Assembly: GCF_900110245.1 (NCBI RefSeq)
Contig: NZ_FOCZ01000003.1
Coordinates: 496,001-560,000 of the forward strand
Direction of reading: 5' to 3'
Length of the DNA stretch: 64,000 bases
Source: Niastella yeongjuensis
Lineage (GTDB): Bacteria; Bacteroidota; Bacteroidia; Chitinophagales; Chitinophagaceae
Shown: piece by piece, positions 7,635 to 17,845 of the stretch
Layout: the number at the start of each line of letters is the position of its first letter
How positions within the stretch are numbered: position 1 is the first letter of the stretch
Notes under the pieces: generated by a model
The model's input: the letters and a program-made list of their open reading frames with translations, nothing else
What the model was told of the DNA's origin: nothing
Database searches by the model: none
Translations under genes and position numbers: made by a program

Positions 7635-10013
7635 TTACTCGGTCCTCAAAGATTTTACCGGGTTTGCTATCGCTGCTTTAAAGGCCTGTAAGCTGATGGT
7701 TAAAAGCGCGATCAGCACGGCCAGGGTACCAGCTGCAGCAAATATCCACCAGCTGATACTGGTTCGATACGCAAAATCGAGGAGCCATTTATTCATAAAG
7801 TACCAGGCAACCGGTGCAGCGATAAAGAAGGAGATGATCACCAGTTTCAAAAATTCCTTTGATAACAGGTTGATGATATTTGACACTGAAGCGCCCATCA
7901 CTTTACGGATGCCGATCTCGCGGGTGCGTTGCATGGTGCTGTAAGAAGCGAGTCCCAATAAACCCAAACAGGATATAAAGATGGCCAATGCAGCAAAATT
8001 CAGGAACAGTCTACCAAAGCGCTCTTCACTGCGGTATTGGCGGTCAAAGAATTCATCCATGAAATAATAGCTGAAAGGCCGGTTGGGGATAGTTGTTCTA
8101 AATAGTTTTTCAATGGCGGTAATGGTGGTTTGCACATTTGTTGGATTCACCTTTACTGATAATAACCTGAATCGATCCCATTCCATGCGCATGGTCAATG
8201 GTTTTATGGGCGACTGCAGGGAATGGTAGTTAAAATCTTTTATTACGCCAATGATCTGTCCTTCATGTCCCCACTGTTTAAACCGCCTGCCGATTGCCTG
8301 CGCAGGGGAGCTATATCCCAGGATCTTCACCGCCGCTTCATTCAGGATCATGGCGTTGTTAGAATCTGTTTTATAGGTGCGGTCAAATGGCCTGCCTGCT
8401 GCCATTTTTATATCATAGAGTGGAATGTAATCGAAGTCTACAAAATACAGATCGAGGTTGGCGATCTGCAGATCGCCTTTTGCATTTTCTACCTGAGAGT
8501 AAGCACCCTGGTGGCCGCCACCGGGAACGCTTCCTGACAAGGTAGTGGATTTTACATTGGGTAAGTTGGCCACCAGCTTTTGTAAGGTTTCCCGTTTGTT
8601 GTCGCCATTGGTTTCTACAACCAGCACCTGGTCTTTGTTAAAGCCAAGATCCCGGCTGCGCATAAATTTCATTTGGGAATACACGATGATGGTGCCTATG
8701 ATCAATGCCGTAGAAATAGCGAATTGTGTTATAACAAGGCTTTTGCGCAAAATGCTTCCTTTAGCGCCTGTTGCAAAGCGGCCTTTTAAAACCATGATGG
8801 GTTTGAACGCTGATAAAATAAATGCGGGGTAAATGCCCGCCAGCAATCCAATGATAAGGGCTATGCCTAATAAGAGGAACAGCAGGCTAATATTTGAGAA
8901 GATGCCTGTGCTGATGATTTTACCTGCCAGTTGGTTAAAGGAAGAGAGCAGCAGGGATGAAAACCCCAACGTTAACAGAAAAGCGATCAGACAGATTATT
9001 ACCGATTCTCCAATGAACTGCCGGGCCAGTTGGCTGCGCACCGCGCCGGCTACTTTGCGGATGCCCACTTCTTTTGCCCGTTCCGATGCCCGTGCTGTGG
9101 TGAGATTAATAAAATTTATACAGGCTATAACCAGGATAAACAAGGCAATGATAGAAAATACATACACATTCATCATATTGCCTTTTGAATCATCACGGGT
9201 CGACTTCAGGTATACATCTTTCAGCGGCTCCAGCAACAGGGTAGGGAACATTTGTGAGCTTCTCATTTCCTTTCCGTTCCACTTTTCGAGGAAAGCAGGT
9301 AATTTCTTTTGCAATGTCTGGGCATAGGTACCGGGTTTAAGCAGCACATATGTCAGGGCGCCATAGCTGCCCCATTCGTCATCTAAGCCTTTCCAAAATT
9401 TCTGTGTGATGGTGGTTATCGACATCACCACATCGCTTTTGATCAGCGTGTTTTCGGGCATGTCTTTCATTACGCCGGTTACAAGGGCAGGTTTTCCTTC
9501 GCCGGTGACCAGCAACGTTTGCCCCATGGGATCTTGCTTACCAAAGTATTTTTTGGCAGCCGTTTCAGACAGTACAATACTAAAGGGTTGTACCAATGCG
9601 GTGCGTACATCACCCTTCAGCAATGGGAAATTAAAGATGGAGAAGAAAGCCGAGTCGGCCCAGATAGTGCCAGTTTCATTGAACTTGATATCGCCTTTCC
9701 GTACAAGCAGGTTATCATAATTCACCCGGGTGAAGGCTTCTACTTCAGGCAGGTCAAACTGTAAGTGTGGGCCCACCGCCCAGGCTGGACCGCTGGGGTG
9801 AATGGTCTCTGAAGGTGTTTTCAGATCAGTAACCATCCGGTATATGCGATCTGCCTTGGGATGAAAGGTGTCGTAACTCAGTTCAAACCGTACATACAGG
9901 AATATGAGCAGACAGGCCGTCATACCTACGGTTAACCCCATAATATTTATGAAAGAGAAAACCCGGTGACGCCACAGGTTCCTGAATGCGATCTTAAAAT
10001 AGTTCTTTAACAT
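7635..10013 (-). CDS. ABC transporter permease, double FtsX/MacB type (2nd of four)
   Basis: This 792-residue permease starts MLKNYFKIAFRNLWRH, a form shared with the other three. The two FtsX signatures are visible (AKEVGIRKVAGA in the first half, TREIGIRKVMGA in the second), as is the C-terminal tail AIANPVKSLRTE. Eight membrane helices are expected, with two large periplasmic domains. It ends 21 nt downstream of the first permease and is translated from the same transcript. The role is export coupled to the cytoplasmic ATPases; the substrate cannot be told from sequence. Confidence 0.9.
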   Translation of the reverse strand: MLKNYFKIAFRNLWRHRVFSFINIMGLTVGMTACLLIFLYVRFELSYDTFHPKADRIYRMVTDLKTPSETIHPSGPAWAVGPHLQFDLPEVEAFTRVNYDNLLVRKGDIKFNETGTIWADSAFFSIFNFPLLKGDVRTALVQPFSIVLSETAAKKYFGKQDPMGQTLLVTGEGKPALVTGVMKDMPENTLIKSDVVMSITTITQKFWKGLDDEWGSYGALTYVLLKPGTYAQTLQKKLPAFLEKWNGKEMRSSQMFPTLLLEPLKDVYLKSTRDDSKGNMMNVYVFSIIALFILVIACINFINLTTARASERAKEVGIRKVAGAVRSQLARQFIGESVIICLIAFLLTLGFSSLLLSSFNQLAGKIISTGIFSNISLLFLLLGIALIIGLLAGIYPAFILSAFKPIMVLKGRFATGAKGSILRKSLVITQFAISTALIIGTIIVYSQMKFMRSRDLGFNKDQVLVVETNGDNKRETLQKLVANLPNVKSTTLSGSVPGGGHQGAYSQVENAKGDLQIANLDLYFVDFDYIPLYDIKMAAGRPFDRTYKTDSNNAMILNEAAVKILGYSSPAQAIGRRFKQWGHEGQIIGVIKDFNYHSLQSPIKPLTMRMEWDRFRLLSVKVNPTNVQTTITAIEKLFRTTIPNRPFSYYFMDEFFDRQYRSEERFGRLFLNFAALAIFISCLGLLGLASYSTMQRTREIGIRKVMGASVSNIINLLSKEFLKLVIISFFIAAPVAWYFMNKWLLDFAYRTSISWWIFAAAGTLAVLIALLTISLQAFKAAIANPVKSLRTE

Positions 10014-10033
10014 ATGTTGGGTCTTAATCGTTA

Positions 10034-12454
10034 TTACTCATTTCGTAACGCCTTCACCGGATTGGCCATGGCTGCTTTTATTGCCTGCACGCTTACCGTA
10101 GTAACGGACACCAGTATGGCAAAAGCGCCAGTTAATGCAAATACCCACCAGGTAATGTTTATCCGCCAGGCATAGCCCTGTAGCCAGTTGTGCATTACAT
10201 ACCAGGAAAGGGGAGTGGCCAGTACCAGCGCTACCGTTATCAGCTTTACAAAATCTTTCGACAACAGGCCCACTACCTGTGATACCGTTGCACCCAATAC
10301 TTTGCGGATGCCGATCTCTTTGGTACGGTTCAGGGCCGCCAGGGTTGCCAGTCCGAACAAACCCAAACAGGCTAAAAAAATGGAAATGCCACCTGCCCAG
10401 CCGGCAATGGAACTCCAGCGGTTTTCGTTTTTATAAAAATTGTCGAATTTCTCATCTACAAAGCTGTATTCAAACGGAGCATCGGGCGCCAGTTGTTTCC
10501 AGGTATTGTTTAACAGGGTTAGCTTACTACCGGGGTCGCCTGCCTGCAGCCGTACAAAAATGCGCGATGGCTGAAATTTTGCGGGCCGGTAAAACATTTG
10601 TGGCCGTACCATATGGGTCAGGTCTTCAAAGTTGAAATTGCGGGTAACGCCAATGATGGTTTTGGTGCCGCGGTTTCCTTTTGCATTCAGGATTTGAATC
10701 CCAATTGCTTTTTCAGGAGTGGTGCCCAGGATATTTTGTACCAGGGCTTCGTTCACAATCACCGCGCCGGTGGTATCTGATGCCAGAGCCGGATTGAAGT
10801 GCCTCCCTGCAATGAGGTGCATATCCATGGTGTGTAAATAATTGTAATCGCCCGGGTACTCAATAACTCCTTGTAGTTCGCCTTTGTAATCGCGATAGCC
10901 GGTGCCCATTTGTCCTTCTCCGGCGCCCAGTCCCATTTCTGAAGCGGTTACACCGAGGATACCGGCATTATGTTGAATGGCTTGTTTATATAAAGGATAT
11001 ATTTTTTTGTTGTCGATGCGCTCGGTATTGATCATTACCAGGTTCTCTTTATTGAACCCGATATTTTTCGTGCGCATATAGGCAATCTGTTGCAGTATGA
11101 TGATGGTTGAAATGATCAACCCGATGGATAAAACAAACTGCAGGGTTACCAACGAGCGGGTGAACAGGTTAGAACCGCCTATGCGGATCTTTTTTTTCAA
11201 TACTTCGATTGGTTTGAACGATGACAATACCAGCGCCGGGTAACTGCCGGCGAGTAATGCTACCAGTAAGGTAAGGCCCAGTAAGAGCCATGCCAATTCC
11301 GGAAAACGACTGATCGAAAAAGTCAATTGCCGGTCGGCCAGTTGATTGAACAAGGGTAACAGTCCCTCAGCCAGCAACAGGCCGATAAGGGTGGAGAGCA
11401 CACTGAGCAGGAGGGATTCTGTCAGAAACTGGCTAATGAGTTGATTACGCCGGATCCCCATTACCTTTTGTACGCCTATTTCTTTGGCACGGTTGGCAGA
11501 GCGGCCTATGGCCAGGGTGGTAAAGTTGATACAGGCGATCAGTAAAACGGCTCCGGCAATGGTGATCAGGATCCAGATATTTTTAGGATCATTCCCGCCT
11601 TCAATCGTCGGGTTCATATGAATATCGCGAAGCGGTTGTAACCTGAAGCTTGTCTGGATCAGATCTTCTTTGGTAGGATTTTTTTTGGGTTTATAATCAT
11701 CGGGATAATACTTTCTTCTGAACAGATTGAGCCGGTTTTGTTCACTGGCCAACCGGCTTCCTGGTTTTAATTGCACAAATGCCTGCATACCGATGGTCAT
11801 ATACCAGTTCAAATTGCTTTGCTGCACCATGGGATCGTTGGCGATGTGCTCAAAACTACCCAGCAGGTTGAACTTTACCGAAGAATTGGCGGGGATGTTT
11901 TCTGCAACGGCACTGATGGTAAAGGGGATAAAAGTGGTATCGGTTTTCAGTTCCAGTGTTTTACCCACTACGTTGGCTGTACCAAAATATAGCAGGGCTT
12001 TTTCCCTGGTTATTACAACCTGGTTGGGTTGCTGTAAAGCCGTTTGGGTATTGCCATATACAAGTGGGAATGTAAATACCTGGAAGAAAGCCGTATCGGC
12101 AAAGGTGATAGACGTATGGAAAACTTTATTATCTGCTTTTACCAGGCAATCACTTCCCTTTAGCCGTACTGCATATTCCACATCGGGAAAATCGCGTTTC
12201 ATGGCTGGTGCTACCGGGGTGTAAGCCCAGGCATACCCGCCCGGTTCCCGCTTTTCTCCCTGCCACCATTCTACAATACGGTAGATACGATTGGTGTTTT
12301 TGTGAAACCGGTCGTAGCTGAATTCACTCACCGCGTATAACAGGAATAAACTGAAGCAGGCAATGCCAACCGACAAGCCAACAATATTGATGCCTGAAAG
12401 CACCTTCTGCTGGGCCAGGTTACGAAAAGCGATCTTGATATAGTGTTTGATCAT
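10034..12454 (-). CDS. ABC transporter permease, double FtsX/MacB type (1st of four)
   Basis: This 806-residue inner-membrane permease begins MIKHYIKIAFRNLAQQ and shows two FtsX halves (signatures AKEIGVQKVMGI and TKEIGIRKVLGA) and a C-terminal MANPVKALRNE. It follows the first ATPase by 11 nt, so the two are translationally close and probably form the core pump. The first signature has Q in place of the usual R (VQKVMG versus IRKVLG). The other three permeases may replace it in alternative complexes or join it; sequence does not decide. Confidence 0.9.
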   Translation of the reverse strand: MIKHYIKIAFRNLAQQKVLSGINIVGLSVGIACFSLFLLYAVSEFSYDRFHKNTNRIYRIVEWWQGEKREPGGYAWAYTPVAPAMKRDFPDVEYAVRLKGSDCLVKADNKVFHTSITFADTAFFQVFTFPLVYGNTQTALQQPNQVVITREKALLYFGTANVVGKTLELKTDTTFIPFTISAVAENIPANSSVKFNLLGSFEHIANDPMVQQSNLNWYMTIGMQAFVQLKPGSRLASEQNRLNLFRRKYYPDDYKPKKNPTKEDLIQTSFRLQPLRDIHMNPTIEGGNDPKNIWILITIAGAVLLIACINFTTLAIGRSANRAKEIGVQKVMGIRRNQLISQFLTESLLLSVLSTLIGLLLAEGLLPLFNQLADRQLTFSISRFPELAWLLLGLTLLVALLAGSYPALVLSSFKPIEVLKKKIRIGGSNLFTRSLVTLQFVLSIGLIISTIIILQQIAYMRTKNIGFNKENLVMINTERIDNKKIYPLYKQAIQHNAGILGVTASEMGLGAGEGQMGTGYRDYKGELQGVIEYPGDYNYLHTMDMHLIAGRHFNPALASDTTGAVIVNEALVQNILGTTPEKAIGIQILNAKGNRGTKTIIGVTRNFNFEDLTHMVRPQMFYRPAKFQPSRIFVRLQAGDPGSKLTLLNNTWKQLAPDAPFEYSFVDEKFDNFYKNENRWSSIAGWAGGISIFLACLGLFGLATLAALNRTKEIGIRKVLGATVSQVVGLLSKDFVKLITVALVLATPLSWYVMHNWLQGYAWRINITWWVFALTGAFAILVSVTTVSVQAIKAAMANPVKALRNE

Positions 12455-12465
12455 GGCTACATGTG

Positions 12466-13143
12466 TTATACCATTATGTTTTCCAACACGGTTTGTCCGT
12501 CGAGCATGCGAATGATGCGATGGCTGTACCGGGCATCGTGTTCACTGTGCGTAACCATGATGATGGTAGTACCCTGTTCGTTCAGGTCGGTTAACAGGGT
12601 CATTACCTCATTACCATTGCTGGAGTCGAGGTTACCTGTAGGCTCATCCGCCAATATCAGTTTGGGGTTGTTCACTACGGCGCGCGCTACGGCCACACGT
12701 TGTTGCTGACCACCGCTCAATTGTTGGGGATAGTGATTGCGGCGATGCATGATCTGCATTTTGTCAAGCACTTCTTCCACCCGTTTCTTACGATCGCCCG
12801 ATTTAACGCCGGTATAGATCAATGGTAATTCCACATTTTCGAACACGGTCAGCTCATCGATCAGGTTAAAGCTCTGAAAAACGAACCCGATATTGTGTTT
12901 ACGCAGATCGGCGCGTTTGCGCTCATTGAAATTCGCCACTTCAATATTGTTGAACAAAAAGCTGCCGTTATCTGGATCGTCTAACAAACCCAATATATTC
13001 AGCAGGGTTGATTTGCCACAACCCGATGGACCCATTATAGCTACAAATTCGCCTTCCTTGACATCTATGGAAATTTTGTTCAGGGCTACGGTTTCAACCT
13101 CTTCTGTGCGATAGATTTTTTCGAGATCGCGGATCTTTATCAT
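12466..13143 (-). CDS. ABC transporter ATPase (MacB/LolD type), first of the operon
   Basis: A 225-residue nucleotide-binding protein with canonical motifs: Walker A GPSGCGKST (residues ~35-43), Q-loop FQSFNLIDE, signature LSGGQQQRVAVARAV, Walker [15 protein letters not shown] and H-loop VTHSEHD. Length and the LIDELTVFENVELPLIY stretch are typical of the MacB/LolD class that works with FtsX-like permeases. It lies between the adaptor/small-protein genes and the four permeases and probably energises all of them. Confidence 0.93.
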   Translation of the reverse strand: MIKIRDLEKIYRTEEVETVALNKISIDVKEGEFVAIMGPSGCGKSTLLNILGLLDDPDNGSFLFNNIEVANFNERKRADLRKHNIGFVFQSFNLIDELTVFENVELPLIYTGVKSGDRKKRVEEVLDKMQIMHRRNHYPQQLSGGQQQRVAVARAVVNNPKLILADEPTGNLDSSNGNEVMTLLTDLNEQGTTIIMVTHSEHDARYSHRIIRMLDGQTVLENIMV

Positions 13144-13172
13144 GTGTTGTATGGTTTGAAGTTATGAGTTGT

Positions 13173-13370
13173 TTAAAAAGTATTGAGAAAATGGTGGGTG
13201 GGCAGCAGCTCCATATCATCAATCATCATGGCCACCTTTTTTACAGGTGTTACTGTTGCCTGTTTTACCAGCTTGCCGGGATTACGTACACCGCCGCAAT
13301 AATTGTTCGACGAAGCCATCCCCGCGCCTATGAGCAATACAGTTAGCAAACAGATGATCTTTATTTTCAT
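13173..13370 (-). CDS. Small secreted or periplasmic protein of unknown function
   Basis: A 65-residue reading frame in operon phase between the adaptor (24 nt upstream) and the first ATPase (29 nt downstream). It opens with a convincing signal peptide (MKIKIICLLTVLLIGAGMA, then SSNNYCGG), leaving about 45 residues with one cysteine and a MIDDMELLP patch. Function is not recognisable. The position and signal peptide argue that it is a real gene, perhaps an accessory or a secreted substrate of the pump. Confidence 0.55.
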   Translation of the reverse strand: MKIKIICLLTVLLIGAGMASSNNYCGGVRNPGKLVKQATVTPVKKVAMMIDDMELLPTHHFLNTF

Positions 13371-13394
13371 GTTGTTGGTTTATTGGTTGACTGA

Positions 13395-14651
13395 TCATTC
13401 TTTCTTCAGCACTAACTCCTGCATTTTATCGTAATTTTCATAGCTGCTGGTAACCACTTTGTCGCCGGGTTGTAAACCTTCCAGTACTTCATAATAATCG
13501 GGGTTCTGGCGACCAAGCTGGATGTTGATCCGGGAAGCTATCTTGCCATCGTCACTTACTTTAAAGATCCAGTTGCCACCAGTACTTTGGAAGAAACCGC
13601 CCTTTGAAACCAGCACGGCCTGTGTTTCGTCGCTCAGCGCCAGTAAGATCTGTAAGGTTTGCCCCCGACGGATATTTTGCGGCACTTCTCCTACAAACTC
13701 CATATCAACCTGAAAATGGCCGCTAACTACCTGGGTGTATACTTTTTTGATCTTGAGTTTGTATTCTTTATTCACCAGGGTAAATTTAGCGGTTAAACCG
13801 GTAAATACATTGGTGATGTAATGTTCGTCTATATCGGCTCTGATCTTGAAACCGGAGGTGGCATCTATTTGGCCAAGCCGTACACCGGATGCGATGTTCT
13901 GGCCGATTTCTGCATCAAAGGAAGTCAGTTGTCCGGTGATAGGGGATTTTACTACCAGGTCGCCCACTTTCTTCTTCATCAGGTCGAGGGCCTTTTTCAT
14001 GTTCAGGTACGACTGCTCGTTTTGTTGCAATTGTATTTTGTTGGTAGAGGAGTCCTGCCGCATAATGTCTTCCGTTAATTTTTTGCGGCGTACCTGATAC
14101 TGATAAGTGTTTTCGGCCGATTGGAATTCCTGCGACCCGATCACTTTTTGCGCATACAGTTTTCTATTCAGGTTATATACCCGTTCAGCTTCCTTCAGGG
14201 CATTGTCAACTTCTGCCATCTGGTTCAGTCGGGCTACGGTATTTTGCTGGGCATTGTTACGTGCGATCTGCATTTGTGTCAATACATTGAACACACTGGT
14301 TTCCTGGTTGGCCAGGTTCAGTTCCAGATCGGGATTGCTTAACCGCAGAATAGGCTGGCCTTCCTGCATCATGGCGCCGTCCTCAACATATTTTTGTTCA
14401 ACCCGGCCGCCTTCCTGTGCATCGAGGTAGATAGATGTTTGTGGAAGCACGATACCGTTGATAGCGATGGTTACCTGGAAGGGGCCTTTTTTTACTTCAC
14501 TGATGGTAAGGCGTTCCGTATCTACATTCAGGCGGCTTTTACCTGAAGTGAAGTAATAACTGGCCAGTATCAGCAGGGCGATTGCGGTAATACCTGCAAT
14601 GGTTACAATCCGTTTAGAGGTCCATTTCTTTTTTGCAATAACTCTATCCAC
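13395..14651 (-). CDS. Periplasmic adaptor (HlyD/MacA-type membrane fusion protein)
   Basis: A membrane-anchored adaptor linking the inner-membrane pump to TolC. After a basic segment there is one membrane helix (IVTIAGITAIALLILASYYF), a lipoyl/barrel-sandwich half-motif (GIVLPQTSIYLDAQEGGRV), a long coiled-coil hairpin (residues ~110-235), the second lipoyl half (KSPITGQLTSFDAEIGQ) and beta-barrel domains. I prefer the GTG start (VDRVIAKKKW, 418 residues) because homologues I recall begin MD(K/R)VIxKKKW; an ATG at 14690 would add 13 residues. It is the first gene of the export operon. Confidence 0.85.
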   Translation of the reverse strand: MDRVIAKKKWTSKRIVTIAGITAIALLILASYYFTSGKSRLNVDTERLTISEVKKGPFQVTIAINGIVLPQTSIYLDAQEGGRVEQKYVEDGAMMQEGQPILRLSNPDLELNLANQETSVFNVLTQMQIARNNAQQNTVARLNQMAEVDNALKEAERVYNLNRKLYAQKVIGSQEFQSAENTYQYQVRRKKLTEDIMRQDSSTNKIQLQQNEQSYLNMKKALDLMKKKVGDLVVKSPITGQLTSFDAEIGQNIASGVRLGQIDATSGFKIRADIDEHYITNVFTGLTAKFTLVNKEYKLKIKKVYTQVVSGHFQVDMEFVGEVPQNIRRGQTLQILLALSDETQAVLVSKGGFFQSTGGNWIFKVSDDGKIASRINIQLGRQNPDYYEVLEGLQPGDKVVTSSYENYDKMQELVLKKE

Positions 14652-14702
14652 TGTATTTATTTTTAATGTAATCCGAAGCGATATTGGCATACCTCGCAAC
14701 AA

Positions 14703-14911
14703 TATGCCAGAATATAAGCAAGGTGATTTACAGGCTATTATACCGTAAAATTGTGTCCGGCTGTTCGCAACCAGTACAATAAGTGTACGCTTTTGATACA
14801 GTGATACAAAACATCCGTTCTTTCATAAAAAATTGTTTGCCACGGCTTTGTAATTATGGTATAATTGTAGTGACGAATGTTGCATAGAACCCGAAATTTT
14901 TAAATTAATTT
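14703..14911. promoter_or_regulatory. Divergent control region of the export operon and its two-component system
   Basis: This 209-nt region lies between the adaptor (minus) and the NtrC-type regulator (plus). On the minus strand it holds CTGGCATATTGTTGCG, a near -24/-12 element with GG and GC nine, not ten, bases apart. It also has TTTTGATACA-GTGATACA (14791-14808), related to the repeats at 2513-2544. A block around ATGCCAGAAT (14704-14713) through CTATTATA (14735-14742) is shared with 2449-2486. It is proposed as the target of the adjacent regulator. Confidence 0.45.
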
Positions 14912-16270
14912 ATGCTACTGAAGAATGCTACCATACTGGTAATTGATGACGACGTGGATGTACTGACTGCTGTGCGATTGCTGCTGAAAACAGAGGCAAA
15001 AGAAGTAGTAACAGAAAAGAACCCCGAAAATTTGCGCTGGTTGTTATCGAAGCAGCAATTTGATGTGATCCTGCTCGATATGAATTTCAACAGTTCCATT
15101 AATACCGGCAACGAAGGATTATTCTGGTTGAAAAAGGTGAAAGAGTTTAAATCGGAAGCAGCTGTAATTATGATCACAGCTTATGGCGATATTGACCTCG
15201 CCGTAAGATCGCTGAAAGAAGGGGCCGCGGATTTTGTTGTAAAACCCTGGCACAATGAAAAGCTGATCGTAACTATAAAGGATGCATTAAGAAAGAAAGA
15301 AGGCAAAACTTCCACACCCCAGCAACGCAGCAGTGATTCTATTATCGGCACCGAACTGCTCGGCGAATCAGAGATCATGGCCGATATCTTTTATAAAATA
15401 GAAAAGATCGCGCCTACCGATGCCAATATCCTGATCTTAGGGGAGAATGGAACCGGGAAAGACCTGATCGCAAAAGCCATTCATCAGCAGTCGCTGCGGA
15501 CAAAGAAAGCTTATATCAAAGTAGATGTGGGCGCCCTCACTGAAACACTGTTTGAAAGTGAATTATTTGGCCATAAGAAGGGCGCTTTTACCGATGCCCG
15601 GGAAGACCGGGTGGGGCGGTTTGAGGCAGCCAATGGCGGCACGCTTTTCCTGGATGAGATCGGTAATATCTCCCTACATCAACAGGCTAAATTATTAAGC
15701 GTATTACAAAACCGGCAGGTGATCAAACTGGGGACCAATGATCCGGTACCTGTTGATATCCGGCTTATTTGTGCTACCAATGTGCCCTTAACGGAACTGG
15801 CCAATGAAAACCGTTTCCGCAAAGACCTTATCTATCGCATTAATACGGTTGAGATCATGGTGCCACCCTTACGTAAACGTGGCAACGATATTATTCTGCT
15901 GGCGAGGCATTTCAGTCAGATGTACAGTAATAAATACCTGAAACCGGTAATGGAGTTTGATGATAAAGCCATAGAAAAACTGCTGGCCTATCATTTTCCC
16001 GGTAACATCAGGGAATTGCAATATACCATCGAGCGGGCAGTGATCATGAGCGACGGACATGTATTGCAGGCTACTGATCTAATCTTCTCGCCCATAGAAT
16101 CGAACCTGGCGCACGAAAAAGAACCCGATGAGCTCAACCTGAGTGCAGTAGAAAAGAATACCATTCTGCACGTAATTGAAAAACACAATGGGAATATTAC
16201 CCGTGCTGCAAAGGAACTGGGGCTTACACGAACGGCGTTGTACAGAAGGTTGAGTAAGTACGATATATGA
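14912..16270 (+). CDS. NtrC-type sigma-54-dependent response regulator
   Basis: This 452-residue three-domain regulator has a receiver domain (acidic IDDD at 11-14, phospho-acceptor Asp56 in LLDMNF, Lys in VVKPW). It is followed by an AAA+ sigma-54 activation domain (Walker A GENGTGKD, Walker [12 protein letters not shown], arginine fingers in FRKDLIYRI) and a C-terminal Fis-type HTH ([20 protein letters not shown]). The sigma-54 contact loop reads GAFTDA rather than the classical GAFTGA. It is divergent from the export operon and 70 nt ahead of its kinase, so it probably activates that operon. Confidence 0.93.
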   Translation: MLLKNATILVIDDDVDVLTAVRLLLKTEAKEVVTEKNPENLRWLLSKQQFDVILLDMNFNSSINTGNEGLFWLKKVKEFKSEAAVIMITAYGDIDLAVRSLKEGAADFVVKPWHNEKLIVTIKDALRKKEGKTSTPQQRSSDSIIGTELLGESEIMADIFYKIEKIAPTDANILILGENGTGKDLIAKAIHQQSLRTKKAYIKVDVGALTETLFESELFGHKKGAFTDAREDRVGRFEAANGGTLFLDEIGNISLHQQAKLLSVLQNRQVIKLGTNDPVPVDIRLICATNVPLTELANENRFRKDLIYRINTVEIMVPPLRKRGNDIILLARHFSQMYSNKYLKPVMEFDDKAIEKLLAYHFPGNIRELQYTIERAVIMSDGHVLQATDLIFSPIESNLAHEKEPDELNLSAVEKNTILHVIEKHNGNITRAAKELGLTRTALYRRLSKYDI

Positions 16271-16340
16271 GGGGAGTAGTGACCACTGACAACTCACAAT
16301 TGCTGTTAAAACCACTAATACTAATTTTTAATTTATCAGC

Positions 16341-17684
16341 TTGTTTTATAAACGTTTCGAATGGCGGATCATCTTTCAGGTGATATACTTATTTATCACC
16401 CTGACTGCAACTTCATTTTTACTGGTAAAAGGCCGGTATGAGTTAATGGTGATTATGGTACCGCTGATTGTTTACGGTCTTATTGCCATATTTCGCTTTT
16501 TGCGAAAAGCCCATACCGAGTTGAATCAGTTTGTTGAATCGGTACATTATCGCGATTTCTCCCGCTATTTTGATGTAAAACATGCACCTGTTGAGCTGCA
16601 GCCCTTGCGTAAAGGCTTCAACGAGATCAATTCCACATTTAAAGTGATCAGTAAGGAGAAGGAGACGCAGTTTCAATACCTGCAAAAAATACTGGAACTG
16701 GTTGATACCGGTATTTTATCGTACCGCGAGCACAATGGGGAAGTGGTGTGGATGAACGAATCGTTGAAACGCATGCTGCAATTGCCTTACCTGAAAACCA
16801 TTCATTCGCTGGCTCGTCGCGATGCGGAACTGTACCGGCAGGTTACTTTATTAAAACCCGGTGAAACAAAGATTGCAACGGCGCATAGCGAGAAAACATC
16901 GTTCAAATTATTGATGTCTGCCACAGCTTTTCAAACCGATGGCAATAAATTTAAGCTCATCGCTTTTCAGAACGTAAGTGAAGCGCTGGATGAAACCGAA
17001 TCAAAGGCCTGGCAGAAGTTATTGAGTGTAATGACGCATGAGATCATGAATTCCATTGCACCAATTTCATCATTAGCCGAAACGTTGAAATACCGGTTAC
17101 AACAATTTGCTGTACGACCCGAACTGGAATCCGGTTCCATGGACGACCTGGAACTGGGCATAGATACCATTAAAAGAAGGAGTGAAGGGTTGTTGAAATT
17201 TGCGGAGACCTATCGCAATCTGAATAAGATCACCACGCTGAATCTCAAGAAGATTTATGTGCGCGATCTGTTCGAAAACCTGCATCACCTGATGCAGCCT
17301 ACGCTTGACCAAAAGAATATTGAGATGGAGATCATTTTAAAAGATCCCGATCTGCAATTGGATGCCGATACCAACCTGCTGGAACAGGTGTTGATCAACC
17401 TGGTGGTGAATGCGATGGAAGCCGTAAAAGAGCGGGAAGAACCACGTATTATATTATCGGCCTATTTTGCCAATAACCATCGTACCGTAATTAAAGTCGC
17501 AGATAACGGTATCGGTATGCCGGAAGAAGTACTGGATAAAATATTCATTCCTTTCTTTAGTACTAAAAAGAGTGGCAGTGGAATAGGCTTAAGCTTATGC
17601 AAGCAGATTATGATGCTGCACAAGGGTAATATTCAGGTACAATCCATAGAAGGGCAGGGGACAGCATTTATGATGCAATTCTGA
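16341..17684 (+). CDS. Sensor histidine kinase (NtrY-like), partner of the NtrC-type regulator
   Basis: A 447-residue kinase starting at a TTG (MFYKRFEWRIIF), with two adjacent membrane helices (~9-26, 31-50) and almost no periplasmic loop. A PAS-like region follows (~115-215), then HisKA with the phospho-histidine in MTHEIMNSIAPI, and a HATPase domain with N box NLVVNAMEAV, G1 DNGIGMP, F box IFIPFFSTKK and G2 GSGIGLSL. The small sensor loop suggests detection inside the membrane, as in envelope-stress kinases. No HAMP domain is obvious. Confidence 0.92.
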   Translation: MFYKRFEWRIIFQVIYLFITLTATSFLLVKGRYELMVIMVPLIVYGLIAIFRFLRKAHTELNQFVESVHYRDFSRYFDVKHAPVELQPLRKGFNEINSTFKVISKEKETQFQYLQKILELVDTGILSYREHNGEVVWMNESLKRMLQLPYLKTIHSLARRDAELYRQVTLLKPGETKIATAHSEKTSFKLLMSATAFQTDGNKFKLIAFQNVSEALDETESKAWQKLLSVMTHEIMNSIAPISSLAETLKYRLQQFAVRPELESGSMDDLELGIDTIKRRSEGLLKFAETYRNLNKITTLNLKKIYVRDLFENLHHLMQPTLDQKNIEMEIILKDPDLQLDADTNLLEQVLINLVVNAMEAVKEREEPRIILSAYFANNHRTVIKVADNGIGMPEEVLDKIFIPFFSTKKSGSGIGLSLCKQIMMLHKGNIQVQSIEGQGTAFMMQF

Positions 17685-17845
17685 GGTTAGCAAATCTGCT
17701 TGCTTAGATTGCTCCTAACGGTAAGTAAATAGTATTTATCCCCAATTCCTTAGATATATTTACTAAAAAATTTATATATAGGAAATAAATGCTATACTTG
17801 TGGTATGGTTATACGGCCTATGTTCATAGGCAATTGTAAGGTTCT

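Noticed and set aside
14820-14911. Plus-strand TTGCCACGGCTTTGT as a -24/-12 promoter for the response regulator
   Set aside because: The second invariant G of the -24 box is C, GC at -12 is absent and the spacing is one base short.
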